A stretch of DNA of 53,664 nucleotides. Source: Gammaproteobacteria bacterium (lineage in GTDB: Bacteria > Pseudomonadota > Gammaproteobacteria > Pseudomonadales > Cellvibrionaceae). The position numbers and the translations under genes are program-made. Of the stretch, positions 26,382 through 33,332 are shown piece after piece. The stretch is from positions 1-53,664 of the forward strand of contig JAGKWY010000008.1 of NCBI GenBank assembly GCA_021151625.1. The letters are read 5' to 3'. How positions within the stretch are numbered: the first letter of the stretch is position 1; each line of letters starts with the position of its first letter. The notes under the pieces are model-generated. The model did no database searches and was not told where the DNA came from. It saw only the letters and a list, made by a program, of their open reading frames with translations.

Positions 26382-27278
26382 ATGCAAACAACCTATGATG
26401 TCATTGTGATTGGCGGCAGCTATGCCGGTATGGCCGCCGCACTGCAAATCGCGCGCGGTCGCCGTCAGGTATTGGTGATAGATGCCGGCGTGCGCCGTAA
26501 TCGTTTCGCTGCAACCTCCCACGGATTTTTAACACAAGATGGCAAATCCCCCAGTGCCATTGCCGACCAAGCCAAAACACAATTGCTGCAATATCCCAAC
26601 GTTAGCTGGTTGCAAGGCACGGCAGATTCCGCTGAAAAAACTGGCGACTTATTTAGCGTGACCAGCAACAACAAAACATTCAGCGCGCAGCGTTTATTAC
26701 TCGCCTTCGGTGTAACCGATCACCTGCCGGCGATCACTGGTTTACAGGAACGCTGGGGCAAATCTGTTTTTCATTGCCCCTATTGCCACGGCTACGAATT
26801 GAATCAAGGCCCGCTCGGCGTACTCGCCACCAGCGAAGCCTCTTTTCATCAAGCCATGCTGATTCCCGATTGGGGCCCAACTACTTTATTTACCAATAAT
26901 TGCTTCACACCCAATGAGGAACAACAACAGCAATTGGCGGCGCGCGGTGTAAAAATAGAAACAGAAATAGTGCAGGAAATTATCGGCGAGCAATCTGCCG
27001 TAATTAAACTGGCCAACGGTAGACTGATTGAATTAGCCGGATTATTTGTGGCATCGCTGACGCAACCTTCCAATCGCATCGCGCAGGATTTGGGTTGCGA
27101 AATTGCTGAAAGCCCGGTGGTTTTTTACGTAAAAACCGATGAATTAAAACAGACCAGTATTCCCGGTGTATTTGCCTGCGGCGACCTGGGCCGGCCAATG
27201 GGCAGCGTCACCTTTGCCATTGGCGATGGTGCACAAGCGGGTTTTGCGGTGCATCGCTCGTTGATTTTTGGAACTTGA
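26382..27278 (+). CDS. FAD-dependent thioredoxin-reductase-like oxidoreductase
   Basis: A 298-residue class II flavoprotein reductase: FAD-binding VIVIGGSYAGMAAALQIARG, redox-active CPYCHGYE (CxxC) and ACGDLGRPMGSVTFAIGDG near the C-terminus. It is of the TrxB-like size, but the second nucleotide-binding GxGxxA/G motif is degraded (LGVLATSEASFHQ), so the electron donor is uncertain. It may keep an oxidised thiol or act with the Rrf2 regulator in a redox-sensing loop. The spacing of 9 bp shows co-transcription. Confidence 0.87.
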   Translation: MQTTYDVIVIGGSYAGMAAALQIARGRRQVLVIDAGVRRNRFAATSHGFLTQDGKSPSAIADQAKTQLLQYPNVSWLQGTADSAEKTGDLFSVTSNNKTFSAQRLLLAFGVTDHLPAITGLQERWGKSVFHCPYCHGYELNQGPLGVLATSEASFHQAMLIPDWGPTTLFTNNCFTPNEEQQQQLAARGVKIETEIVQEIIGEQSAVIKLANGRLIELAGLFVASLTQPSNRIAQDLGCEIAESPVVFYVKTDELKQTSIPGVFACGDLGRPMGSVTFAIGDGAQAGFAVHRSLIFGT

Positions 27279-27331
27279 GTTAATTATCGCACTCATAACA
27301 ACAAACCATTTTTCGCGCGAGGGAAACAGCT

Positions 27332-27868
27332 ATGTACGAAGCGATTCTTCACTTCTGGTTTAATGAACTTTCACCACAACAGTGGTGGGTAAAAGATGAA
27401 ACCCTGGATAAAGAAATTGCGCGACGCTTTGCTGATATTCACGCTAAAGCCGCGCGCTGCGAATTATTTGATTGGCGCATGGCCGCCAAAGGGCGTTTGG
27501 CAGAAATCATTATCCTCGACCAATTCTCGCGCAATATTTACCGCGACCAGCCGCAATCTTTCGCCTGTGACCCACTCGCTTTGGCGCTTGCGCAAGAAGC
27601 ACTGGCGGTGGAAGCCGACAAAGCCCTCTCACCCACCGAACGCAGCTTTTTATATTTACCCTTTATGCACAGCGAATCCGCTGAAATCCACAAAGTGGCG
27701 GTAATGTTATACGGCGTCGCCGGCTTGGAAGACAACCTGGATTTCGAACTCAAGCATAAACACATCATCGACCGCTTTGGCCGCTATCCCCACCGCAATC
27801 ATATTCTCGGCAGGGAATCGACGCCGGAAGAAATAGAATTCCTCAAGCAGCCAGGGTCGAGTTTTTAA
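27332..27868 (+). CDS. DUF924-family protein
   Basis: A 178-residue protein of the DUF924 family: ILHFWFNELSPQQWWVKDE, then RFADIHAKAARCELFDWRM, AEIIILDQFSRNIYRDQPQSFACD, and FLYLPFMHSESAEIH with RYPHRNHILGRESTPEE near the end. The fold is all-helical and TPR-like; its biochemical role is not established. It is 53 bp downstream of the reductase and could be read with it. Confidence 0.9.
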   Translation: MYEAILHFWFNELSPQQWWVKDETLDKEIARRFADIHAKAARCELFDWRMAAKGRLAEIIILDQFSRNIYRDQPQSFACDPLALALAQEALAVEADKALSPTERSFLYLPFMHSESAEIHKVAVMLYGVAGLEDNLDFELKHKHIIDRFGRYPHRNHILGRESTPEEIEFLKQPGSSF

Positions 27869-27879
27869 AAGTTTTCAGG

Positions 27880-28512
27880 CTAATTAATCGTCAGGAAATC
27901 TTTCAGCAACGCGCGCAACTCACTTTTCAACCGACGTGCCAGTTGTTTAATACTTCCGTTTCCCGGTTGAATCCTGCGCGCGCCCTGCAAGCCACATAAT
28001 GCAGAATCACCACACAACCGAATGCGCATGAACCCTTCATCATCAACCCCCCGCTCATAATTATTTTCCACATGCTTACCCGATTTACACAAACCTGTGC
28101 GAGCGTCTATCAGCGCCTGCAAGCGCATACGGTCGTTAACCAGTTTCTGCTTGCATGTTTGAATGGCAAAATAACTTTGCGCAAATACCATCGTCATACG
28201 GCGCGAATCACCATGCCAGGCGATGAGATAACAGGCATAGCGAGTGAGCATAAAATCCTCCACTGTAGATTTCACATCACCACTAAATTTAATTGTGCGG
28301 GTAACACTGCGAAAATGATCGGCGGGATAATATTCGATGGAATCACATGCGCTGATTGCACGTCGCAATGCGATAGAAAAGTTGGTCCAACTGTCATACC
28401 CCAATAATTCCTGCAAATCCCGCGCATACCAAAATTCAATATTTTCCCCCGGCACCCGCCGCACCACATTATCAAACCGGGCTTGCATATCTTTTACCTG
28501 TGAATAATCCAT
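27880..28512 (-). CDS. DinD/BRO-N-like DNA-damage-associated protein, odd C-terminus
   Basis: A 210-residue protein related to the DinD family: an N-terminal BRO-like region ENIEFWYARDLQELLGYDSW, then VEDFMLTRYACYLIAWHGDS and AQSYFAIQTCKQKL. DinD of E. coli is about 270 residues and modulates RecA. Here the protein is short and after FMRIRLCGDSAL the usual family ending is not seen; it is replaced by a basic stretch, which could mean a shift or truncation. AGGAG lies 9 nt before the ATG. No LexA-type box was found upstream, so SOS control is not shown. Confidence 0.72.
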   Translation of the reverse strand: MDYSQVKDMQARFDNVVRRVPGENIEFWYARDLQELLGYDSWTNFSIALRRAISACDSIEYYPADHFRSVTRTIKFSGDVKSTVEDFMLTRYACYLIAWHGDSRRMTMVFAQSYFAIQTCKQKLVNDRMRLQALIDARTGLCKSGKHVENNYERGVDDEGFMRIRLCGDSALCGLQGARRIQPGNGSIKQLARRLKSELRALLKDFLTIN

Positions 28513-28699
28513 TTTGCTTTTCTCCTATCCGTGGAAATTTAACAGTTTGTTTTTACTCCGTACTCATCAAGTAAGGAACAAGTGCTAGTGAACCATCTTT
28601 TTATTTGCGGAGAATAGTGGGGATTGGCGGGCAAGGGCCGTTTCTAGATTGTGACTTATTTCACTCTGTTGTAGATGATAGGCAACCGTCCCTCAATCT

Positions 28700-28807
28700 C
28701 ATGTCGAAAAACCTCTATTTTTTAAACATTAAGGCTAGACATGTACACACAATCAACATAATCTTCACATCATGTCGATAAATATGGATTTTTTAAACAC
28801 GATAAGG
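28700..28807 (+). repeat. Two imperfect direct repeats upstream of the Fic gene
   Basis: CATGTCGA, then TATTTTTTAAACA and AAGG recur in the same order at about 28700-28734 and 28771-28807, 71 bp apart, the second reaching to within 6 bp of the Fic start codon. The Fic protein ends in a winged helix, so these may be its own operator sites. The rest of the 300-bp gap back to the DinD-like gene shows only candidate promoter sequence. Confidence 0.6.
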
Positions 28808-28812
28808 TCAAT

Positions 28813-29934
28813 ATGCCAATCAATGAGTCGAGATTTAATCCTTCGCAGCCTTACAACAACCTCCCGGCGTTGCCACCAGCGGCGGAATTGGAAACTATCC
28901 AGGTACTCAAAGCCTGCATTACCGCTCGCTCTGCACTTGCCGAGCTTAAACAGGCGGGCGAGTTATTGCCTAATCAGGGTTTGTTGATAAACATGCTTCC
29001 CTTACTGGAGGCCAAAGACAGTTCGGAAATCGAAAATATAGTCACCACCAGCGACCGGCTGTTCCAATACGCACAAGATGGAGAAGAGTCCCAAGCTGAC
29101 CCAGCCACCAAAGAAGCATTGCGCTATCGCACCGCACTCCACCAGGGGTTTATTGCACTCAAGGATCGTCCGCTAAATACCCTCACCGCTGTGGCTGTAT
29201 GCTCCACCATTAAAGGTACAGTTATGGATATTCGCAACGTACCTGGCACAAGCATTATGAATACGACAACCGGCGAAATCATTTACACCCCACCGGTTGG
29301 CGAAAAAATCATTCGCGACTTGCTCTCCAATTGGGAGCGCTATTTACATGCAGATGACGACCTTGATCCATTAATTCGTATGGCCGTGTGTCATTACCAA
29401 TTTGAAGCCATACATCCATTTATCGATGGAAATGGCCGTACCGGGCGCGTACTCAATAGCTTGTTTTTAATTGAGCGCGGTTTACTAACATTACCCATTC
29501 TTTACCTCAGCTATTACATTTTGCGTCAAAAAAACGATTACTATCGTTTATTGCAACAAGTTACCAGCGAGAAAAACTGGCAAGAATGGATTATCTATAT
29601 GCTCACCGCGGTTAAGGAAACAGCGCAATGGACAACACGAAAAATCAGCGCGGTACGTGAACTCAACGAGCACACCGCCAACTATATTCGCCAACAGTTG
29701 CCAAAAATATATAGTCGGGAACTAGTGGATAAAATATTCGAACAACCTTATTGCCGCATTCAAACATTAGTAGATGCCGGAATCGCTCAACGTCAAACCG
29801 CGTCCGTTTATTTAAAGAAACTGGCTGAGATTGGTGTATTGATTGAAACCCCGGTCGGTAAAGAAAAATTGTTTGTTCACCCAAAGCTGATGCAATTGAT
29901 GACGACGGATAATGATGAGTTTGTGCGCTACTGA
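28813..29934 (+). CDS. Class II Fic-domain AMP-transferase with C-terminal winged helix
   Basis: A 373-residue Fic protein: core HPFIDGNGRTGR (201-212) with the catalytic histidine and nucleotide-binding loop. An N-terminal inhibitory helix carries SSEIEN (S70-x3-E74-N75), the [ST]xxxE[GN] motif of self-inhibited class II enzymes. The C-terminus has a winged HTH (YCRIQTLVDAGIAQRQTASV) that should bind DNA. Such enzymes AMPylate protein hydroxyls (gyrase, topo IV and others) and behave as toxin-like stress modules. No separate antitoxin gene is next to it. The start is at an ATG just past the second direct repeat. Confidence 0.92.
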   Translation: MPINESRFNPSQPYNNLPALPPAAELETIQVLKACITARSALAELKQAGELLPNQGLLINMLPLLEAKDSSEIENIVTTSDRLFQYAQDGEESQADPATKEALRYRTALHQGFIALKDRPLNTLTAVAVCSTIKGTVMDIRNVPGTSIMNTTTGEIIYTPPVGEKIIRDLLSNWERYLHADDDLDPLIRMAVCHYQFEAIHPFIDGNGRTGRVLNSLFLIERGLLTLPILYLSYYILRQKNDYYRLLQQVTSEKNWQEWIIYMLTAVKETAQWTTRKISAVRELNEHTANYIRQQLPKIYSRELVDKIFEQPYCRIQTLVDAGIAQRQTASVYLKKLAEIGVLIETPVGKEKLFVHPKLMQLMTTDNDEFVRY

Positions 29935-29991
29935 AATAGAATAGCTATCTGCTCGCAACCAATTTTTCCCACGCCTAACCACTCCCTAAAG

Positions 29992-30023
29992 CGATCATTT
30001 TCGTGGCCTCACGAAAATGATCG
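29992..30023. other. Perfect 14-bp inverted repeat between convergent genes
   Basis: CGATCATTTTCGTG and its exact complement flank a 4-nt loop (GCCT), 57 bp past the Fic stop. A strong hairpin on either strand but with no T-run; it may end transcripts or be a protein site. Confidence 0.55.
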
Positions 30024-30082
30024 GCAGCTCACAACCCGAGAGCTTAGGCCCATACCTAATGACACTTCCCTGTTGACCATGC

Positions 30083-30106
30083 AAAAAAGCCTGACGCAGG
30101 TCAGGC
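30083..30106 (-). terminator. Intrinsic terminator of the DUF2975-Xre operon
   Basis: On the minus strand GCCTGAC and GTCAGGC form a 7-bp stem with a 4-nt loop followed by six T's (the A-run 30083-30088 on the plus strand), 30 bp past the Xre stop codon. Confidence 0.85.
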
Positions 30107-30135
30107 AACTGGAGAAATTAATCAGCACGGTTAAC

Positions 30136-30375
30136 TCAACTCGCTACTTCATCTTCATTGGCAAGCACGGGCTCTTTCGCAAACGCCAATATATCTCCCG
30201 GTTGGCATTCTAATACTTCGCAAATTTTTTCCAGGGTATCAAAGCGAATTGCTTTGGCTTTACCAGTCTTCAGCACCGATAAATTTTGCGGTGTGATATC
30301 CACCAATTCTGCCAGCGTATTCAAACGCATTTTGCGCTGCGCCAGCACCACATCCAGATTCACAATAATTGGCAT
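30136..30375 (-). CDS. Xre-type small HTH regulator (YozG-like)
   Basis: A 79-residue HTH protein: MPIIVNLDVVLAQRKMRLNT, ELVDITPQNLSVLKTGKAKA and IRFDTLEKICEVLECQPGDI. The same pattern is found in YozG-like regulators, which usually pair with a DUF2975 membrane protein, as here 30 bp upstream. It probably represses its own operon; a perfect 12-bp inverted repeat upstream of the DUF2975 gene is the best operator candidate. Confidence 0.9.
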   Translation of the reverse strand: MPIIVNLDVVLAQRKMRLNTLAELVDITPQNLSVLKTGKAKAIRFDTLEKICEVLECQPGDILAFAKEPVLANEDEVAS

Positions 30376-30405
30376 ACAAATTCCTCGCTGTCTGGGCCGG
30401 GCTAA

Positions 30406-30951
30406 CTAAATAGTCAGCTCGGATTCTTCGTTAAGGTCACTGCCAATTTCCAGCGCCCAGAGCAACACATACATCAACCCGAAGAACATCAGCGCAAAAA
30501 TAAAACTCACATCCACATTTACGTTCACGCTCATGCTGGAACTCTGCTGTATCACCCAACCCCAACTGCCTAGCACGGTGAGAACATACAAACCGTACAG
30601 CATCAGCCCGTTAAACAGCGCTTTGCGCGCATGGTCGATGGCGACTTTATTAAAAATATCGCCCTCGGAAAAATGCCGGATCAGCTCGCGAAAATGAAAC
30701 GTAATTTTTATCGCCACGAACATAAATGCCGACAAACCCACCACCAGCAACACGCGCTGCAACAGCGAAGGCTCCACATCGTTCATGTGCATCTCGCCCA
30801 TATTAATTTGCAACTTGTTGCCAAACATCATCGCCGCCACGAACAGCGGCCAAAGGCCCCACAACACATAACGCAAGCCACTCAGGGCCAGGTACAAATA
30901 ACGGCTGAACTGTTTAATCCGCGCAATCCGCGCGTGCTGCTGAATGTTCAT
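30406..30951 (-). CDS. DUF2975-family membrane protein
   Basis: A 181-residue protein with about four membrane helices (LALSGLRYVLWGLWPLFVAAM, VVGLSAFMFVAIKITF, GLMLYGLYVLTVLGSW, FIFALMFFGLMYVLLW) and the family motif FRELIRHFSEGDIF. Members are of unknown function and nearly always precede a YozG-like Xre gene, so the pair may sense membrane state. The start has AAGGAAG-like sequence upstream. Confidence 0.85.
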   Translation of the reverse strand: MNIQQHARIARIKQFSRYLYLALSGLRYVLWGLWPLFVAAMMFGNKLQINMGEMHMNDVEPSLLQRVLLVVGLSAFMFVAIKITFHFRELIRHFSEGDIFNKVAIDHARKALFNGLMLYGLYVLTVLGSWGWVIQQSSSMSVNVNVDVSFIFALMFFGLMYVLLWALEIGSDLNEESELTI

Positions 30952-31065
30952 ATCAACTTCCTTTCAAGTGGTAGGGCAATGGTTTAGTAAGAGAGAGCAA
31001 CCTATCGCGGCAGTAGTTTCACAAGCCGACGCTTAAATAATACCCACAAAACACCACTTTGCAAT

Positions 31066-31094
31066 ATTTATTTATCGTTTATCGATAAATAAAT
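31066..31094. promoter_or_regulatory. Perfect 12-bp inverted repeat, likely Xre operator
   Basis: ATTTATTTATCG (31066-31077) and its exact complement (31083-31094) flank TTTAT, 115 bp upstream of the DUF2975 start. In the 466-bp gap 30952-31417 it is the only strong structure; the remainder holds AT-rich promoter sequence and a possible 39-codon ORF. Confidence 0.6.
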
Positions 31095-31301
31095 GCCGAA
31101 TAAGAAGATTGTCATGTCAGCCAAAGGTATTCAGCTCACATTGCGCCCCTCTAAATCCAGACCTGGGACCAAAAATAATGTCGCTTCAACCAGCCCATCC
31201 AGGTCAATTGCCTACAAAACCCGCCCTGTAATGGGATGTATTTCACAAAATCCTTGGCTATAGTGGAGACTCGCGCCACAGGATTTGGGATAGGAAATAC
31301 G

Positions 31302-31421
31302 ATGAATAACGATTGGGCCTTAGCCACTGAGCCAGTTCAAAACAGAACTAACCATGCATTCGCTTCCTTCCCGTATGTTGATTTAAGAAAGCGAAAGGCT
31401 TTGAAGGTAAAGTCTAAATGA
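31302..31421 (+). CDS. Possible short coupled ORF upstream of the HNH gene
   Basis: A 39-codon ORF (MNNDWALATEPVQNRTNHAF start) whose TGA overlaps the HNH ATG in ATGA, with AGGAA 5 nt before its own ATG. The end is basic (VDLRKRKALKVKSK). It may be a leader peptide, a remnant or chance; no family is recognised. Confidence 0.25.
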   Translation: MNNDWALATEPVQNRTNHAFASFPYVDLRKRKALKVKSK

Positions 31422-32125
31422 CATTTGAACAATGGTTGATCTCTGTTGGGAAGTCTCCCAAAAGCTCCAAGAATTATTCACAAGCCGTATTTAGCTCAAT
31501 AAATAAATGGGCAAAAGAAGCCAAACTTCTAAGTGAAGACATAGCAAATATTCAATCGGTATGTGAAATTTCTTCTTTGTTTGAAAAATTAAAGAATCTT
31601 GAAGAATTTATTAAATTTAATAACCAAGGAAAGGGAATGTATAGCGCAGCGCTAAAGCAATACATTAACTATATGGATGATATTTCGGGTCACAGTATTA
31701 ACGAAGATATCTCGTCCATTATTTCAGAAGAAACATTGAAAGAAACAGAAAAGACTTTACTGATCAGCGCCCGAATTGGACAAGGCCAATTTAGAAAAGA
31801 TCTAATTTCATATTGGCAAGGCTGTAGCCTAACAGGATTTTCTAATGCCAGATTTTTGGTGGCATCACATATAAAACCCTGGAGAAGCTGCTCAAATAAA
31901 GAACGCTTAGATGTGGACAACGGCCTACTGTTGCTACCCAATTATGATAAAGCATTTGATTTGGGTTATATCTCTTTTGACGATGATGGAAAAATCCTAA
32001 TATCCAATCAATTAGAAGGCCTTACCGACCTTGGAATCAGTACAAGTCAGTCCTTTAAAATAAAGGAAGGAAATCGCCCTTACTTGGAGTTTCATCGTGA
32101 AAATGTTTTTGAGAGTTTTTCATGA
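31418..32125 (+). CDS. HNH endonuclease of a restriction-type cassette
   Basis: A 235-residue protein. The C-terminal half is an HNH_2-type nuclease: GCSLTGF (C136), LVASHIKPWRSCSN (H151) and ERLDVDNGLLLLPNYDKAFD (N168-G169), as in restriction and phage-exclusion HNH enzymes. The N-terminal 100 residues are helical (YSQAVFSSINKWAKEA), possibly a DNA- or partner-binding domain. AAGG lies before the ATG. The gene is AT-rich against its neighbours, as are the two genes that follow, so the three appear to have arrived together. It should cut DNA that lacks the partner methylase's mark. Confidence 0.85.
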   Translation: MTFEQWLISVGKSPKSSKNYSQAVFSSINKWAKEAKLLSEDIANIQSVCEISSLFEKLKNLEEFIKFNNQGKGMYSAALKQYINYMDDISGHSINEDISSIISEETLKETEKTLLISARIGQGQFRKDLISYWQGCSLTGFSNARFLVASHIKPWRSCSNKERLDVDNGLLLLPNYDKAFDLGYISFDDDGKILISNQLEGLTDLGISTSQSFKIKEGNRPYLEFHRENVFESFS

Positions 32126-32219
32126 GGCTAGTGTGAAAAAAATAGCTATGTCATGTAATATCGTGTATTTCTATAAACTATAACAAGAATGTAAATTTCT
32201 TCTAAAAGATCAATTTTTA

Positions 32220-33332
32220 ATGCTATCCAAAACCAATGGTTATAAGAATTTTTATAAAATGGACTCAGATAAAAAATACGCCTTTACTGCTTTAGATCTT
32301 TTTTGTGGCGCTGGTGGATTAACTGTGGGCCTCAAACAAGCTGGCTTTACCGTTCTTGCTGGGATCGAGATTAATCCTTTAGCAGCAGAAACATATTCCC
32401 TTAATCATAAGGATCATTTTCTTTTTCAAAATGATATAAGAAAATTATCACCTTATGAGGTTATGGTAAACCTAAATATTAAACCTGGCGAATTAGACTT
32501 GCTCGCCGGATGCCCTCCATGTCAAGGGTTTTCTTCACATAGAACAAGAAATAAAACTATATCGCTTGATGATGATAGAAACGATTTAATTTTTGAATTT
32601 GTGAAATACATTGAAGCGTTCTTACCCAAAACAATAATGATGGAAAATGTTCCTGCTTTAGCTAAAGATGATCGAATTAAAAAAGCAATGAATAAATTAG
32701 AAAGGATAGGCTACTACATAGATGAGAATTCAATACAAATTAAAGATGCAGCTGACTATGGGGTTCCACAACGCAGAAAAAGGTTAATATTTAAGGCTTC
32801 AAGATATGGAAAAATTGAAAATCCAAAAATTAATTCAAGAAAAATAACCGTTAAAGATGCTATCGGTAACTTAGCTGAAGCAGGAAAAAGCGGTGATTGG
32901 CTGCATGATTACCCAGAAGCAAGAACAGAAAAAACAAAAAAAATAATTTCTCTAATCCCTAAAAATGGTGGGTCACGATCAGACTTACCAATTGAATACT
33001 GGCTTCCGTGCCACAAGAAAAATCCGGGTGGATATAAAGATGTTTATGGTCGGATGAGTTGGAATGACGTAGCTCCAACAATTACTGGAGGTTGTTCAAA
33101 CCCATCAAAAGGAAGATTTTTACACCCAGAATTTAATCGGACTATAACACTTCGTGAAGCTGCCCTTTTACAAACTTTTCCATCGAAGTATAAATTCTCC
33201 CGTAAAGCCAGCAAAGACAATATTGCATTAATGATTGGAAACGCTTTGCCCCCTGAATTTATTAAACGTCAAGCGGTGGAATTTAGAAAACACTTAGAAA
33301 AAATTAAAGGGAATAAAAATGGCAGATTTTGA
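32220..33332 (+). CDS. C5 cytosine-specific DNA methyltransferase
   Basis: A 370-residue m5C methyltransferase with the standard motif order: I DLFCGAGGLTVGLKQAGF (26-43), IV GCPPCQGFS (catalytic C101), VI ENVPAL (142-147), VIII QRRKRLIF (184-191), target region, then IX-X (TITGGCSNPSKGRF and IGNALPPEF at 339-347). The target-recognition segment is short (about 190-285). The site cannot be read from sequence. The ATG at 32220 has weak spacing to a ribosome site; an in-frame ATG at 32259 is an alternative. It overlaps the GHKL gene by 14 bp and so is translationally coupled. Confidence 0.93.
   Translation: MLSKTNGYKNFYKMDSDKKYAFTALDLFCGAGGLTVGLKQAGFTVLAGIEINPLAAETYSLNHKDHFLFQNDIRKLSPYEVMVNLNIKPGELDLLAGCPPCQGFSSHRTRNKTISLDDDRNDLIFEFVKYIEAFLPKTIMMENVPALAKDDRIKKAMNKLERIGYYIDENSIQIKDAADYGVPQRRKRLIFKASRYGKIENPKINSRKITVKDAIGNLAEAGKSGDWLHDYPEARTEKTKKIISLIPKNGGSRSDLPIEYWLPCHKKNPGGYKDVYGRMSWNDVAPTITGGCSNPSKGRFLHPEFNRTITLREAALLQTFPSKYKFSRKASKDNIALMIGNALPPEFIKRQAVEFRKHLEKIKGNKNGRF

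Noticed and set aside
28513..28812. LexA/SOS box before the DinD-like gene
   Set aside because: No CTG-N10-CAG palindrome was found upstream of the start, despite the family name.
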